From Aeribacillus composti (lineage in GTDB: Bacteria > Bacillota > Bacilli > Bacillales > Aeribacillaceae): DNA of 54,304 bases. Numbering within the stretch: position 1 is the first letter of the stretch; every line of letters begins with the position of its first letter. The notes under the pieces were generated by a model. That model worked only from the letters and a program-made list of their open reading frames with translations, was not told the DNA's origin and ran no database searches. The stretch is from assembly GCF_007827555.1 (NCBI RefSeq), contig NZ_VISS01000030.1:1-54304 (forward strand), read 5' to 3'. The translations under genes were made by a program, and so were the position numbers. Positions 38,548 through 49,496 of the stretch are shown piece after piece.

Positions 38548-38577
38548 CTGCTGCTTGTTTAAAGCGGCAGTGCTTTT
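38548..38577 (+). terminator. Terminator after yabT
   Basis: CTGCTGCTT pairs with AAGCGGCAG (9 bp, one T-G) around GTTTA; TGCTTTTCCC follows. About 170 nt up to tilS contain no gene I can support. Confidence 0.65.
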
Positions 38578-38747
38578 CCCCCTTCTCATGCTTCCGCGAG
38601 TGCCCCGACTATTTCAAAAAATGTCCGATCTGAACTGCTTCCCTTTTAGGAAAATAACAGTAAAATGCAAAAGGCTTTGTCTTTGCAGAAGGCAGGCAAA
38701 TAATGATAGGATAAAGATAACTAGAGAAATATTGGATGTGACGGTCT

Positions 38748-40127
38748 TTGATTCAAAATGTATGTGCGTTTATTGAAAAACATCAATTGCTCCAAAAAAA
38801 TAGTACGGTCATAGTAGGTGTGTCCGGCGGCCCGGATTCACTGGCACTTCTACATTTTTTAAATACATTTAAAGATCAATATGGCATCACTGTTATAGCA
38901 GCACATGTTGATCATATGTTCCGAGGCATAGAATCACAAAAAGAGATGGAATTTGTCATCAATTTTTGCCGGGAATTAAACATACCTTGTTACGCTAAGC
39001 AAATCAATGCGGCCCGTTATGCTGAGAAACACCGGTTGAATGCCCAGCAGGCTGCTAGAGAATGCCGCTACCAATTTTTCTTAGAGTTGATGGATCAGCT
39101 TCAGGCGGATGCTTTGGCTCTAGCTCATCATGGAGATGACCAAATTGAAACGATTTTAATGAATCTTGTTCGCGGAACAATAGGGAAGGGACTAGCGGGA
39201 ATTCCTGTCATACGGCCTTTCGGCAGAGGGAGAATCATACGCCCCTTTTTAGCCGCAACAAAGGATGAAATTTTAAAGTATTGTGAAGAATTTCAGCTGG
39301 CGCCCCGATTTGATCCAAGCAATGAAAAAGATACGTATACACGGAACAGGTTTCGCAAATATGTTTTGCCGTTTTTGAAAAAGGAGAACAAAAGGCTGCA
39401 TGAACATTTTCAATATTTCAGTGAGGTCTTTTTGGATGATGAGCGATTTTTGGAGGAATTAACGAAGGAAAAATTAAATAAAGTAGTGATAAGAAAAACG
39501 AATTCTTCCGTTACTATTCATAAACAAGAATATAAAAAGCTTCCTGATCCGATCAAAAGGAGAGCGGTTTATCAAATATTGAATGATCTGATAAAAAGCG
39601 GCTCCTTCTCGGCTGTTCATATTGAAAATGTAAACGAATTTTTGATGAAAGCGCACCCTTCGGGGATGCTTCATTTGCCTATGGGGCTCAAAGTCATAAA
39701 ATCTTATGATGAATGCACCTTTACGTTTCAATCGCCAAATAGTGAATCTTTCTGCTACACGGTACCGGTACCGGGAAAATTACATTTGCCGAACGGGAAA
39801 ATATTTTTTACTGAAACCTTTTTTGGGATTCCTTCGTATAAAGGTGATGACGTTTTCTATCTTCCAAAAAAATGGTACGTTCCGCCTTTAATTATTCGGA
39901 GCAGAAAAAAAGGAGACAAAATGACAATTAAAGGCATGAACGGTACGAAAAAGGTAAAAGATATTTTTATTGATAAAAAAATACCGAGGGAAGAGCGCAA
40001 CCTTCTCCCAATCGTTGAAAATGGCAACGGCCAAATCATATGGATTCCGCTTGTAAAAAAATCAAATTTAGAGGAAATTAGCATTACCAATGAATCTTAT
40101 ATTGTATTACAATATAAAGAGCAGTGA
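38748..40127 (+). CDS. tilS: tRNA(Ile)-lysidine synthetase
   Basis: A 459-residue N-type ATP pyrophosphatase with PP-loop [13 protein letters not shown] near residues 24-36, then TilS-specific domains including [12 protein letters not shown] and the C-terminal [13 protein letters not shown]. It converts C34 of tRNA-Ile2 to lysidine, so the tRNA reads AUA; it is essential. The start is TTG 38748 with only a modest GGATGTGAC site, but no better in-frame start precedes the fold. The hprT start follows the stop by 20 nt; the two proteins interact in B. subtilis. Confidence 0.95.
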   Translation: MIQNVCAFIEKHQLLQKNSTVIVGVSGGPDSLALLHFLNTFKDQYGITVIAAHVDHMFRGIESQKEMEFVINFCRELNIPCYAKQINAARYAEKHRLNAQQAARECRYQFFLELMDQLQADALALAHHGDDQIETILMNLVRGTIGKGLAGIPVIRPFGRGRIIRPFLAATKDEILKYCEEFQLAPRFDPSNEKDTYTRNRFRKYVLPFLKKENKRLHEHFQYFSEVFLDDERFLEELTKEKLNKVVIRKTNSSVTIHKQEYKKLPDPIKRRAVYQILNDLIKSGSFSAVHIENVNEFLMKAHPSGMLHLPMGLKVIKSYDECTFTFQSPNSESFCYTVPVPGKLHLPNGKIFFTETFFGIPSYKGDDVFYLPKKWYVPPLIIRSRKKGDKMTIKGMNGTKKVKDIFIDKKIPREERNLLPIVENGNGQIIWIPLVKKSNLEEISITNESYIVLQYKEQ

Positions 40128-40147
40128 TCTCATCAGGAGGAAAGAAA

Positions 40148-40690
40148 ATGATCGAGGATATTGAAAAAGTCTTAATTTCAGAAGAAGAAATCAAAGAAAA
40201 AGTGAAAGAATTAGGGGCGATATTAACGGAGGAATATAAAAATAAGTTTCCCCTCGCTATCGGGGTTTTAAAAGGCGCTATGCCGTTTATGGCGGATTTA
40301 ATAAAGCATATTAATACATATTTGGAAATTGATTTTATGGACGTTTCCAGTTATGGAAACAAAACCGTTTCATCGGGTGAGGTGAAAATAATTAAGGATT
40401 TAGACACTTCCGTCGAAGGCCGGGATCTTTTAATCATTGAAGATATAATCGATAGCGGATTGACATTAAGCTATTTAGTCGATCTTTTCCGGTATCGGAA
40501 AGCAGCATCCGTTAAAATTGTAACCCTTTTGGACAAACCGAGCGGGCGAAAGGCAAATATTGAGGCAGATTATGTATGTTTTGAAGTTCCGGATGCGTTC
40601 GTTGTCGGTTATGGTCTGGACTATGCGGAAAAATACCGCAATCTTCCGTTTATAGGGATATTAAAGCCTGAAGTTTATCAAAATAAATAA
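40148..40690 (+). CDS. hprT: Hypoxanthine-guanine phosphoribosyltransferase
   Basis: A 180-residue type I phosphoribosyltransferase, matching B. subtilis HprT in length. The PRPP loop is [13 protein letters not shown] and the active-site loop is [14 protein letters not shown]. It salvages hypoxanthine and guanine to IMP and GMP. ATG 40148 follows CAGGAGGAAA; an in-frame start at 40124 overlaps tilS and precedes that site. It lies 93 nt before ftsH, in the conserved tilS-hprT-ftsH order. Confidence 0.96.
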   Translation: MIEDIEKVLISEEEIKEKVKELGAILTEEYKNKFPLAIGVLKGAMPFMADLIKHINTYLEIDFMDVSSYGNKTVSSGEVKIIKDLDTSVEGRDLLIIEDIIDSGLTLSYLVDLFRYRKAASVKIVTLLDKPSGRKANIEADYVCFEVPDAFVVGYGLDYAEKYRNLPFIGILKPEVYQNK

Positions 40691-40783
40691 TGATCGTTGA
40701 AAGGATAGCGTATCAGTTGTGCTGGGATGATTTTCTATGATACTATTGAATATAGTTTGTTTCATTGTGGGAGGAGGTAAGGA

Positions 40784-42745
40784 ATGAATCGGATTTTCCG
40801 AAACACCATATTTTATTTGCTGATTTTTTTAGTGGTTATCGGCGTTGTGAATTTTTTTCAGGGCGGTAACCAAAAAACTGAACAAATGACATATAGTACC
40901 TTCATCTCCAATTTGGAAAACGGAGATGTTGAAAATATAACGTTAAAACCAGTAAGAGGAGTATATGAAGTCAGAGGACAGCTGAAGGGATATGAAGAAA
41001 ATCAATACTTTATCACCTATTTATCAGGCGATGACGCATTAAACCTCATCAATACTGCTGCTTCAAAAAATCAAACGGAAGTTAAATGGTCCCCAGCAGA
41101 TGATACAAACGGATGGGTGCAATTTTTCACATCCCTCATCCCATTTATTATAATCTTTATTTTGTTCTTCTTTGTGCTCAATCAGGCTCAAGGCGGCGGA
41201 AGCCGAGTTATGAACTTCGGGAAGAGCAAGGCAAAGCTGTATAACGACGACAAGAAAAAAGTAAAATTTAAAGATGTTGCAGGAGCCGATGAGGAAAAGG
41301 CTGAACTAGTGGAAGTTGTTGAATTTTTAAAGGATCCCCGCAAGTTTTCTGAACTTGGAGCGCGCATACCGAAAGGAGTCCTTTTAGTAGGCCCTCCGGG
41401 AACTGGTAAAACATTGCTGGCCCGCGCGGTGGCTGGAGAAGCAGGTGTGCCGTTTTTCTCCATAAGCGGATCTGATTTTGTTGAGATGTTTGTCGGTGTA
41501 GGTGCTTCTCGTGTTCGGGATTTGTTTGAGACGGCTAAGAAAAATGCCCCATGTATCATTTTTATTGATGAAATTGATGCTGTTGGACGCCAAAGAGGAG
41601 CGGGATTAGGCGGCGGTCACGATGAACGTGAACAAACGTTAAATCAGCTTCTCGTTGAGATGGATGGATTTAGCTCCAACGAAGGAATCATTATTATTGC
41701 GGCGACAAACCGTCCGGATATTTTAGACCCAGCCCTTCTCCGCCCTGGTCGATTTGACCGTCAAATTACGGTTGATCGTCCGGATGTGAAGGGGCGCGAA
41801 GCAGTGCTCAAAGTACATGCACGCAATAAACCGTTGGATGAATCGGTGAATTTGCGGAACATTGCGATGAGAACGCCGGGCTTTTCTGGAGCTGACTTGG
41901 AAAACCTATTGAATGAGGCTGCTCTCGTTGCTGCTCGCCAAAATAAAAAGAAAATCGATATGGCGGATATAGATGAGGCAACCGATCGTGTAATTGCAGG
42001 ACCTGCGAAAAAAAGCAGGGTTATTTCGGAAAAGGAGCGCCGTATTGTTGCCTATCATGAAGGCGGACATACCGTTATCGGTCTCGTTTTAGATGAGGCG
42101 GAAATGGTGCATAAAGTAACGATTGTTCCTCGGGGTCAAGCTGGAGGATATGCTGTCATGCTGCCAAAAGAAGACCGCTATTTCATGACAAAACCTGAGC
42201 TCCTTGACAAAATAACAGGATTGCTTGGCGGTCGGGTTGCGGAAGAAATTGTTTTCGGTGAAGTTAGCACCGGTGCCCACAACGACTTCCAGCGTGCGAC
42301 AAATATTGCGCGCAGAATGGTTACAGAATTTGGAATGTCAGAAAAATTGGGTCCATTGCAATTTGGAAGCTCTCAAGGCCAGGTCTTTTTAGGGCGTGAC
42401 ATCCAAAGTGAGCAAAATTATAGTGATGCGATTGCTTATGAAATTGACTTAGAAATTCAGCGCATCATTAAAGAATGTTATGAAAAAGCAAAACGAATTT
42501 TGACAGAAAATCGCGATAAACTTGAACTAATTGCAAAAACGTTATTAGAAGTGGAAACACTTGATGCAGAACAAATTAAACATCTGGTGGAACACGGTTC
42601 ATTGCCTGATAAGTCTGAACAAAAAGCAGCTTCAGAAAATGTGAAAAAAGAAGAGAACAACCAAAAAGATGAAGCTGTAAAAGTCAATATTCAGACAAAG
42701 AAAGATGAGGCTCCCTCTATCAAACCGGAGCTTAAAGAAGAATAA
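40784..42745 (+). CDS. ftsH: ATP-dependent zinc metalloprotease FtsH
   Basis: A 653-residue membrane AAA+ protease. Two membrane helices (about 7-25 and 110-132) flank an extracytoplasmic domain. Walker A is GPPGTGKT (203-210), Walker [15 protein letters not shown] near RPGRFDRQI, and the zinc site HEGGH (425-429). A charged low-complexity tail of about 50 residues ([12 protein letters not shown]) is longer than in B. subtilis. It degrades membrane and regulatory proteins such as Spo0E and SpoVM. GGGAGGAGG precedes the ATG. Confidence 0.97.
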   Translation: MNRIFRNTIFYLLIFLVVIGVVNFFQGGNQKTEQMTYSTFISNLENGDVENITLKPVRGVYEVRGQLKGYEENQYFITYLSGDDALNLINTAASKNQTEVKWSPADDTNGWVQFFTSLIPFIIIFILFFFVLNQAQGGGSRVMNFGKSKAKLYNDDKKKVKFKDVAGADEEKAELVEVVEFLKDPRKFSELGARIPKGVLLVGPPGTGKTLLARAVAGEAGVPFFSISGSDFVEMFVGVGASRVRDLFETAKKNAPCIIFIDEIDAVGRQRGAGLGGGHDEREQTLNQLLVEMDGFSSNEGIIIIAATNRPDILDPALLRPGRFDRQITVDRPDVKGREAVLKVHARNKPLDESVNLRNIAMRTPGFSGADLENLLNEAALVAARQNKKKIDMADIDEATDRVIAGPAKKSRVISEKERRIVAYHEGGHTVIGLVLDEAEMVHKVTIVPRGQAGGYAVMLPKEDRYFMTKPELLDKITGLLGGRVAEEIVFGEVSTGAHNDFQRATNIARRMVTEFGMSEKLGPLQFGSSQGQVFLGRDIQSEQNYSDAIAYEIDLEIQRIIKECYEKAKRILTENRDKLELIAKTLLEVETLDAEQIKHLVEHGSLPDKSEQKAASENVKKEENNQKDEAVKVNIQTKKDEAPSIKPELKEE

Positions 42746-42753
42746 GTAATAAA

Positions 42754-42783
42754 GCCGTCAACTATACAAAGTTGGCGGTTTTC
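42754..42783 (+). terminator. Terminator after ftsH
   Basis: GCCGTCAAC pairs with GTTGGCGGT (9 bp, two wobble pairs) around a short loop, followed by TTTTC. Confidence 0.65.
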
Positions 42784-42873
42784 TATTGCCTTCGTGCCCG
42801 ATAGCAGCCTACTGCGATCAATATGTGATATGATGATGAGGGAATGTTTGAACGAAGGGAAAAGGTGATGGAC

Positions 42874-43647
42874 ATGATTTTAGCTTTAGATGTTGGGAAT
42901 ACAAACACCGTGATTGGAGTATACGAAAAAGAACAATTGCTTTACCATTGGCGAATTGAAACCAATCGACATAAAACCGAAGATGAATACGGAATGATGT
43001 TTAAATCATTGTTTGAATACGTAGGATTAAAATTTTCGGACATAACGGGAATCATTATTTCTTCTGTCGTTCCACCGATTATGTATGCCATGGAAAAAAT
43101 GTGCGAGAAATATTTTCATGTAGATCCGCTTATTGTCGGCCCAGGAATTAAAACAGGCCTTAATATAAAGTATGATAATCCGCGTGAAGTTGGGGCGGAC
43201 AGGATCGTCAATGCAGTTGCCGGTGTTCATTTATATGGCTGTCCGCTTATTATTGTTGATTTCGGCACAGCAACAACTTATTGCTACATTAATGAAAAAG
43301 GACAATATGAAGGCGGTGCCATTGCACCAGGGATTAACATTTCCACCGAAGCTTTATACTCAAAAGCCGCGAAGCTTCCTAGAATCGAAATCGCCAAACC
43401 TGATCATATTATTGGGAAAAATACAGTAGCCGCCATGCAATCAGGAATTTTATTCGGCTATGTTGGCCAAGTAGAAGGAATTGTCAGAAGGATGAAAGCG
43501 CAAGCTAAAAAAGAACCGAAAGTTATTGCAACAGGCGGTCTAGCTGGGTTAATCGCCAATGAATCTGACATGATCGAAATCGTTGATCCATTGTTAACAT
43601 TAACAGGCTTGCGGTTAATTTACGAACGAAATCTCGGAAGGGAGTAG
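42874..43647 (+). CDS. coaX: Type III pantothenate kinase
   Basis: A 257-residue ASKHA-fold kinase with N-terminal phosphate loop [12 protein letters not shown], then [15 protein letters not shown] followed by [14 protein letters not shown], and [14 protein letters not shown]. It performs the first step of coenzyme A synthesis. ATG 42874 is preferred because AAAGGTG (42861-42867) is 6 nt upstream; ATG 42868 abuts it, and 42844 lacks a site. It is followed after 7 nt by hslO. Confidence 0.95.
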   Translation: MILALDVGNTNTVIGVYEKEQLLYHWRIETNRHKTEDEYGMMFKSLFEYVGLKFSDITGIIISSVVPPIMYAMEKMCEKYFHVDPLIVGPGIKTGLNIKYDNPREVGADRIVNAVAGVHLYGCPLIIVDFGTATTYCYINEKGQYEGGAIAPGINISTEALYSKAAKLPRIEIAKPDHIIGKNTVAAMQSGILFGYVGQVEGIVRRMKAQAKKEPKVIATGGLAGLIANESDMIEIVDPLLTLTGLRLIYERNLGRE

Positions 43648-43654
43648 GAAACAA

Positions 43655-44539
43655 ATGAACGATTATTTAGTCAAATCTTTGGCCTATGACGGAGGAGTGC
43701 GTGCATATGCAGTGAAGACGACTGATACAGTGAGTGAAGCTCAACGTCGCCACCAAACATGGCCGACTGCTACCGCTGCTCTTGGAAGAGCAATGACAGC
43801 CGGCGTGATGATGAGTTCGATGCTGAAAGGTGATGAGAAGCTGACGATAAAAATAGAAGGCGGCGGTCCAATAGGAGCCATTGTTATTGACAGTAATTCA
43901 AAAGGTCAAGTGAGAGGTTATGTATCCAATCCTAAGACCCATTTTGAATTAAATAAACATGGAAAACTGGATGTAGCCCGCGCAGTCGGGAAAAACGGTA
44001 CATTGTCGATTGTTAAGGATTTAGGATTAAGGGAACATTTTTCCGGTAAAGTCCCTATTATTTCCGGGGAGCTGGGAGAAGATTTTGCCTATTATTTAGT
44101 GACGTCAGAGCAAGTCCCGTCTTCAGTAGGAGTGGGAGTTTTAGTCAATCCTGATAACTCTGTTCTGGCTGCTGGCGGATTTATTATTCAGCTTATGCCG
44201 GGAACTGAAGAATCAATCATTACGGAAATTGAGACGCGGTTAAAAACAATAGAGCCGATCTCTAAGCAAATTCAAAAAGGGCTGACTCCTGAAGAAATAT
44301 TGGAAGGTGTTCTGGGCGAAGGGAATATGAAAGTGATCGATCGCATGCCTGTCAGCTTCCACTGCAGCTGTTCTAAAGATAGGTTTGCAAATGCCATTAT
44401 TAGTCTAGGAGAAGAGGAAATTCAACAAATCATCGATGAGGATGAAAAAGCTGAAGCTCAATGCCATTTCTGTAATGAGATATATGTGTTTTCAAAAGAA
44501 GAGTTGCAGGAATTAAAAGAAGCGGCATCTAGAAAATAG
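43655..44539 (+). CDS. hslO: 33 kDa redox-regulated chaperone Hsp33
   Basis: A 294-residue chaperone (B. subtilis 291) with the C-terminal zinc/redox switch CxC (CSCSKDRF) and CxxC (CHFC). In reducing conditions zinc keeps it inactive; oxidation unfolds the switch and activates holdase function. Conserved N-terminal stretch [20 protein letters not shown] and IEGGGPIG are visible. Good GGAAGGGAG ribosome-binding site. It forms an operon with coaX and the PrsA-like gene. Confidence 0.96.
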   Translation: MNDYLVKSLAYDGGVRAYAVKTTDTVSEAQRRHQTWPTATAALGRAMTAGVMMSSMLKGDEKLTIKIEGGGPIGAIVIDSNSKGQVRGYVSNPKTHFELNKHGKLDVARAVGKNGTLSIVKDLGLREHFSGKVPIISGELGEDFAYYLVTSEQVPSSVGVGVLVNPDNSVLAAGGFIIQLMPGTEESIITEIETRLKTIEPISKQIQKGLTPEEILEGVLGEGNMKVIDRMPVSFHCSCSKDRFANAIISLGEEEIQQIIDEDEKAEAQCHFCNEIYVFSKEELQELKEAASRK

Positions 44540-44561
44540 CTTATGGCAGGGAGCTGGAGGA

Positions 44562-45443
44562 ATGAGTAAAAAAGCGCTTTTGGTCATAATTTTCAGTCTT
44601 GTATTAACGAACTGCGTGACGATTGCCTTTTTGGTAAGTGCTTATACAAGAGAAGCGCAAAAAGAGAAAAATGATGAAATTGTTGCCAAAATCGGCGATA
44701 GCCGCATTACGAGGCAGGAATGGTTAAATGAACTGGAAAAACGATTTGGGAAAACAACACTTGAGGAAATGATCAATATTCAAGTTGTGGACGAGCTTGC
44801 AAAAAAGAATCATATTGATGTAGATGAAAAAACAGTTGAACGTGAAATACAAATGTATAAAATATCGTCTCAATCATACGGCGATAGCGTGCTTAACGAC
44901 AAAGAACTGAGAAAACAAATTCGCTATAGTATTTTATTAGAAGAGCTTTTAACGAAAGATGTCAACATTAGTGAGAATGAATTGAAGAAATTTTATGAAG
45001 AAAATAAACATCAATATATTATGAATGACACGTATCATCTTTCCCATATCGTGGTTGATTCAAAAAAAGAAGTCCAACAAATTATAAATGAATTAAAAGG
45101 CGGATCAAGCTTTGAAGGGATTGCAGCTGAACGGTCCAAGGATCAGTTGACGGCGAAGGAAGGCGGAGACCTCGGTTATGTTTCCGAAGGTTCCAGCGAT
45201 GTACCGCCGGAATATATTGAACAAGCTAAAACAATGAAGGTCAATGAGTGGTCGGACCCAATACCGCTGGAAAGAGGATATGCGATTATATTTTTGCATG
45301 AGAAAATAAAAGGAGAACAGCTGGAGTTTGACGAAGTAAAGGATCAGATTCGCAGGCAAATCGCTTTGGAACAGATGGAAGGAAATGTATCAGCAAAGCA
45401 GTTGTGGGATGACATCGGCGTAACATGGTTTTATGAAAAATGA
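44562..45443 (+). CDS. yacD: PrsA-like peptidyl-prolyl cis-trans isomerase (YacD)
   Basis: A 293-residue exported foldase. A hydrophobic N-terminal segment (ALLVIIFSLVLTNCVTIAFLV, residues 5-24) acts as anchor; an LTNC sequence is a poor lipobox. A SurA-like N-terminal region follows, then a PpiC parvulin domain (about 145-240: YHLSHIVVDSKKEVQQII and AAERSKDQLTAKEGGDLG). It probably folds secreted proteins at the membrane; clients are unknown. It matches B. subtilis YacD (297) by place and size. GGAGCTGGAGGA precedes the ATG. Confidence 0.9.
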   Translation: MSKKALLVIIFSLVLTNCVTIAFLVSAYTREAQKEKNDEIVAKIGDSRITRQEWLNELEKRFGKTTLEEMINIQVVDELAKKNHIDVDEKTVEREIQMYKISSQSYGDSVLNDKELRKQIRYSILLEELLTKDVNISENELKKFYEENKHQYIMNDTYHLSHIVVDSKKEVQQIINELKGGSSFEGIAAERSKDQLTAKEGGDLGYVSEGSSDVPPEYIEQAKTMKVNEWSDPIPLERGYAIIFLHEKIKGEQLEFDEVKDQIRRQIALEQMEGNVSAKQLWDDIGVTWFYEK

Positions 45444-45452
45444 AGAAAAAGA

Positions 45453-45499
45453 TTGACAATTCATAAATTTATTGGTATATTATTTTCAATAAAACCAAT
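45453..45499 (+). promoter_or_regulatory. cysK promoter with overlapping inverted repeat
   Basis: TTGACA (45453-45458), 17 bp, TATATT (45476-45481). An inverted repeat, ATTGGT (45471-45476) and ACCAAT (45494-45499), overlaps the -10 and the likely start point. In B. subtilis cysK is repressed by CymR; this repeat could be the operator, though I cannot score it against the CymR motif. Confidence 0.6.
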
Positions 45500-45528
45500 A
45501 TAATTACTCGGAAATAGAGGTGTATAAG

Positions 45529-46458
45529 ATGGCAGTTGTTGCAAACTCTATATTAGATCTAATTGGAAAGACTCCTGTTGTAAAATTGGGAAAAATTGTA
45601 GAAGAGGACAGTGCAGACGTTTATTTAAAGCTTGAATTTTTTAACCCTGGATCAAGTGTAAAGGACCGTATTGCATTAGCAATGATTGAAGCGGCAGAAA
45701 AAGAAGGCAAACTAAAACCAGGAGACACAATTATCGAACCGACAAGCGGAAACACAGGGATCGGTTTAGCAATGGTGGCAGCTGCAAAAGGTTTACATGC
45801 TATTTTAGTTATGCCAGAAACAATGAGTTTAGAGCGCCGTAATTTATTGCGTGCATATGGAGCAGAGCTTGTTTTAACTCCTGGTCCAGAAGGCATGAAA
45901 GGGGCTATTAAAAAAGCAGAAGAGCTTGCGGAAAAACACGGCTATTTCATGCCGCAGCAATTTAAAAACCGTGCAAATGTAGAAATTCACCGTTTAACAA
46001 CTGGCCCGGAAATCGTTGAGCAAATGGGTGATCAATTGGATGCATTTGTCGCCGGAATCGGTACTGGAGGTACGATTACTGGTGCTGGTCAAGTATTAAG
46101 AGAAAAATATCCGAACATAAAAATTTATGCTGTTGAGCCGGCTGATTCACCTGTATTATCGGGCGGAAAACCAGGTCCGCATAAAATTCAAGGTATTGGA
46201 GCAGGATTTGTTCCGGATATTTTAAATACAGAGATTTATGATGAAGTCATTACTGTTACAACTGAGCAAGCTTTTGAAACCGCTAGAAAAGCTGCGAGAG
46301 AAGAAGGAGTATTAGGCGGAATTTCTTCAGGTGCTGCCATTTTCTCTGCATTGAAAGTGGCGAAAGAGCTAGGAAAAGGCAAAAAGGTACTAGCAGTCAT
46401 CCCAAGTAATGGAGAAAGATATTTAAGTACTCCATTATATAAGTTTGACGAAGAATAA
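45529..46458 (+). CDS. cysK: Cysteine synthase A (O-acetylserine thiol-lyase)
   Basis: A 309-residue fold-type II PLP enzyme. The Schiff-base lysine is Lys45 in SSVKDR, the substrate loop is TSGNTG and the phosphate-binding loop is GTGGTITG. It makes cysteine from O-acetylserine and sulfide and, in B. subtilis, partners CymR as sulfur sensor. ATG 45529 follows AGAGGTG at 6 nt; a GTG at 45520 lies inside that site. It is monocistronic, with its own promoter and terminator. Confidence 0.97.
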   Translation: MAVVANSILDLIGKTPVVKLGKIVEEDSADVYLKLEFFNPGSSVKDRIALAMIEAAEKEGKLKPGDTIIEPTSGNTGIGLAMVAAAKGLHAILVMPETMSLERRNLLRAYGAELVLTPGPEGMKGAIKKAEELAEKHGYFMPQQFKNRANVEIHRLTTGPEIVEQMGDQLDAFVAGIGTGGTITGAGQVLREKYPNIKIYAVEPADSPVLSGGKPGPHKIQGIGAGFVPDILNTEIYDEVITVTTEQAFETARKAAREEGVLGGISSGAAIFSALKVAKELGKGKKVLAVIPSNGERYLSTPLYKFDEE

Positions 46459-46476
46459 TAGAATGAATAATAGTTT

Positions 46477-46512
46477 AAAGGCTGTCGACGAATTTTGTCG
46501 GCAGCCTTTTGG
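46477..46512 (+). terminator. Terminator after cysK
   Basis: AAAGGCTGTCGAC pairs with GTCGGCAGCCTTT (one mismatch) around GAATTTT and ends in TTTT. Confidence 0.92.
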
Positions 46513-46600
46513 ATTTTATGTGAAGGGGAAAAATAATACTGTTGATGCCAAGCTCTCCTTCTTGTTGTAAAATAAGTTTATGGGTGAAGGAGAGTGAACG

Positions 46601-48031
46601 ATGGAATTTGTGAGAAAACTGCTGGCAGTCCAAATACCTTTTGAAAAAGAACGATTTTTCAATCGCTTTGAAACGCTGGCAAAACAACAACAACATTACG
46701 CTCTTCTCGAAAGCGGAAGAGGCGGCCGCTACAGCATAGCTGGTTTAAACCCTTTTGCCGTCATACAAGGAAAAAACGGGGCAATTACGATCTATAGCGG
46801 GAACAAAAAAGAAGTAAAGGAAGGAAATCCGCTCTTGCTCTTTGAAGGATGGATGAAACAGTTTAAATGTGAAAGCGATCCTTCCCTTCCCGACTTTCAA
46901 GGAGGCGCTATCGGCTTTATTAGCTATGATGCAGTTCGTTATTTCGAAAAATTACCCAATATAGCTGTGGACGATTTACACGTGCCCGACATTTATTTTA
47001 TCGTTTTTCAAGATATCGCCGTTTTTGATCATACTGAAAAAACACTTTGGCTGATAACGTATCATAAACATGGGGAAAAAGATGCTGCACAAAAGCGGCT
47101 GGAAGAAATGAAAGCTTTATGGTGTAAGCAAAGTGAGGAAACGATTTTCAGCTATACGAATTCAGCTGATCTCAGCTATGAGCCGATAATGTTTATGGAA
47201 CAGCCGTTTAAAAAAGCTGTTGAAAGAGTAAAGGATTATATTGCAAGCGGTGATGTATTTCAAGTCAACTTATCCGTCAGACAAGCAAAACCGCTTTCGA
47301 CGCATCCGTTTGAAATTTATAAAGCATTACGGAAAATTAACCCATCCCCATATATGGCCTATATTCATACTCCTGAGTTTCAAATTGCCAGTGGATCTCC
47401 AGAGCTGCTCATAAAAAAGAGGGGAAATGTACTGAATACCCGTCCGATTGCTGGAACGAGATCAAGAGGAAGAAGCGATGAAGAAGACCGCCAGCTTTCT
47501 GAGGAATTAATCACCAATGAAAAAGAACGTGCAGAACATATCATGCTTGTAGATTTAGAACGAAATGATCTAGGGCGGGTATGTAAATATGGCAGTGTTG
47601 AAGTTAACGAACTGATGGCTATTGAGAAATATTCACATGTCATTCATATCGTGTCAAATGTTCGCGGAGAGCTGCAAGAAGGAAAAGGATTTTACGACAT
47701 TATGCGTGCTGTATTTCCGGGCGGCACAATCACGGGAGCGCCGAAGGTTCGAACAATGGAAATAATTGAAGAGCTGGAGCCGACTAGAAGAGGGTTATAT
47801 ACTGGTTCGATCGGCTGGCTCGGCTTTAATGGAGATTTAGAATTTAATATTGTAATACGGTCGCTACTGGCTAAAAACGGTTGGGGTTATGTGCAAGCAG
47901 GTGCTGGAATCGTCATTGATTCTGTTGCAGAATATGAATATAAAGAGTGTTTGAAAAAAGCAAAAGCGTTATGGAAAGCAAAAGATTTGAGCGAAGATGA
48001 GAATAAGTTAGTTAGAGGTGAGAAGAGATGA
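46601..48031 (+). CDS. pabB: Aminodeoxychorismate synthase component I
   Basis: A 476-residue chorismate-binding enzyme (B. subtilis PabB 470). The C-terminal domain has [19 protein letters not shown] and the catalytic [15 protein letters not shown]. With PabA it turns chorismate and glutamine into 4-amino-4-deoxychorismate on the folate branch. Surroundings (pabA, pabC, folP, folB, folK) argue for PabB over anthranilate synthase TrpE. GGAGAGTGAACG precedes the ATG. The stop overlaps the pabA start by 4 nt. Confidence 0.95.
   Translation: MEFVRKLLAVQIPFEKERFFNRFETLAKQQQHYALLESGRGGRYSIAGLNPFAVIQGKNGAITIYSGNKKEVKEGNPLLLFEGWMKQFKCESDPSLPDFQGGAIGFISYDAVRYFEKLPNIAVDDLHVPDIYFIVFQDIAVFDHTEKTLWLITYHKHGEKDAAQKRLEEMKALWCKQSEETIFSYTNSADLSYEPIMFMEQPFKKAVERVKDYIASGDVFQVNLSVRQAKPLSTHPFEIYKALRKINPSPYMAYIHTPEFQIASGSPELLIKKRGNVLNTRPIAGTRSRGRSDEEDRQLSEELITNEKERAEHIMLVDLERNDLGRVCKYGSVEVNELMAIEKYSHVIHIVSNVRGELQEGKGFYDIMRAVFPGGTITGAPKVRTMEIIEELEPTRRGLYTGSIGWLGFNGDLEFNIVIRSLLAKNGWGYVQAGAGIVIDSVAEYEYKECLKKAKALWKAKDLSEDENKLVRGEKR
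47989..48027 (+). promoter_or_regulatory. Candidate TRAP-binding site over the pabA ribosome-binding site
   Basis: Within 39 nt before the pabA ATG there are GAG/TAG/AAG triplets at 47989, 47994, 47999, 48005, 48009, 48013, 48020 and 48025, mostly 4-6 nt apart. This fits the TRAP (MtrB) RNA site pattern. In B. subtilis TRAP with tryptophan blocks translation of the same gene (trpG/pabA), whose product also serves anthranilate synthase. Confidence 0.55.
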
Positions 48032-48615
48032 TTTTAATGATTGATAACTATGATTCTTTTACGTACAATTTAGTCCAATACCTTGGTGAGCTCGGCGAAG
48101 AGCTTGTTGTCAGACGAAATGATGAAATTACGATTGAGGAAATTGAACAGCTCAATCCAGCCTATTTGATGATTTCTCCCGGTCCGTGTACGCCGAATGA
48201 GGCGGGGATCAGCATGGAGGCAATTAAGTATTTCGCAGGGAAAATTCCGATTTTTGGCGTATGCTTAGGTCATCAATCAATAGCTCAAGTGTTCGGTGGG
48301 GATGTTGTTCGCGCAGACAAATTAATGCACGGGAAAACATCGCAAATTTATCATGACGGAAAAACTATTTTCGACGGCTTAGACAACCCGTTCACCGCTA
48401 CAAGGTACCACTCTTTAATTGTCAAAAAAGAAACGCTTCCGGATTGCTTTGAAATTTCAGCATGGACGAATGACGGAGAGATTATGGGAATCCGCCATAA
48501 ATCTTTGCCGGTTGAAGGCGTGCAGTTTCATCCGGAATCAATTATGACTGAACATGGAAAACTGATGTTAAAGCATTTCCTTTCCTATTATCGTACGGAA
48601 GAAAAGAGTGTATAA
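48028..48615 (+). CDS. pabA: Aminodeoxychorismate/anthranilate synthase glutaminase component
   Basis: A 195-residue class I glutamine amidotransferase. The nucleophile is Cys79 in GVCLGHQSI, with the His/Glu pair in FHPESI near the C-terminus and the oxyanion motif [11 protein letters not shown]. It delivers ammonia to PabB and, in Bacillus, also to TrpE (amphibolic TrpG). The ATG overlaps the pabB stop (ATGA), and the ribosome-binding region is a GAG/TAG-rich candidate TRAP site. Confidence 0.95.
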   Translation: MILMIDNYDSFTYNLVQYLGELGEELVVRRNDEITIEEIEQLNPAYLMISPGPCTPNEAGISMEAIKYFAGKIPIFGVCLGHQSIAQVFGGDVVRADKLMHGKTSQIYHDGKTIFDGLDNPFTATRYHSLIVKKETLPDCFEISAWTNDGEIMGIRHKSLPVEGVQFHPESIMTEHGKLMLKHFLSYYRTEEKSV

Positions 48616-48617
48616 AA

Positions 48618-49496
48618 GTGTACTTATATGTAAATGGTGAATATAAAAAGCAGGATGAGCTGCATATTTCTCCGTTCGATCATGGATTTTTATACGGAAT
48701 CGGCGCTTTTGAAACATTAAGGACTTATAACGGTCATCCATTTTTACTGTATGATCATATCGATCGCTTAAATGCAGCGGTTCGCGAGCTTGGCATAGAT
48801 TTTTCTCTTTCTTACTCGGCAGCAGAACAAATTATTAAAAGACTGCTTGAATTAAATCATTTAAATAATGCATATATCCGGATAAATGTTTCAGCGGGTG
48901 CAGAGGAGCTGGGGTTGTCGGCGGCTCCTTATAAAAATCCGGTGTTAATCTTTTTTATAAAAGAGTTAAATTTGCCGGAAAGATTGACAAAACAGGGGGT
49001 CATTCTTTCGGTTCGGCGAAACACGCCGGAAGGATCATTTCGCATAAAATCGCACCATTTTTTAAATAATGTGCTGGCAAAGAGAGAAATTGGAGATCAT
49101 CCGAAAACGGAAGGTATATTTTTAACACATTCAGGATATGTCGCAGAAGGGATTGTTTCCAACATTTTTTGGGTAAAAAACAACACCGTCTATACACCGG
49201 CTGTCAGCACAGGAATATTAAACGGAATTACTAGACAGTTCGTGTTAACCATCCTTGAAAAACATCGCATCCCTTATGAAGAAGGATTGTATCCATTGGA
49301 TCATCTGTTATCTGCACAAGAAGCTTTTATCACAAATTCCTTGCAGGAGATTGTCCCAATTACACATATTGGTCAGACTGCATTTGCAGGTGAACAGGGA
49401 ATTTTGACCAATCGATTAATCACCATTTATAAGAAGGTGCGGCAGCATATTTTGACAAGATCTGAATTCGAAGTGGGTGATGAACAATGGGTGTAA
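48618..49496 (+). CDS. pabC: Aminodeoxychorismate lyase
   Basis: A 292-residue fold-type IV PLP enzyme (B. subtilis 293) of the branched-chain aminotransferase fold, with FDHGFLYGIGAFETLRTYNG, the lysine-bearing IKSHHFLNNVLAKRE and the cofactor-site GYVAEGIVSNIFW. It releases pyruvate from aminodeoxychorismate to give p-aminobenzoate. GTG start 3 nt after the pabA stop; its ribosome-binding site (AAAAGAGTG) is weak, suggesting coupled translation. It overlaps folP by 10 nt. Confidence 0.94.
   Translation: MYLYVNGEYKKQDELHISPFDHGFLYGIGAFETLRTYNGHPFLLYDHIDRLNAAVRELGIDFSLSYSAAEQIIKRLLELNHLNNAYIRINVSAGAEELGLSAAPYKNPVLIFFIKELNLPERLTKQGVILSVRRNTPEGSFRIKSHHFLNNVLAKREIGDHPKTEGIFLTHSGYVAEGIVSNIFWVKNNTVYTPAVSTGILNGITRQFVLTILEKHRIPYEEGLYPLDHLLSAQEAFITNSLQEIVPITHIGQTAFAGEQGILTNRLITIYKKVRQHILTRSEFEVGDEQWV

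Noticed and set aside
38544-38747. Small gene between yabT and tilS
   Set aside because: A 93-codon frame at 38495-38776 crosses the yabT terminator and overlaps both neighbours; no ribosome-binding site.
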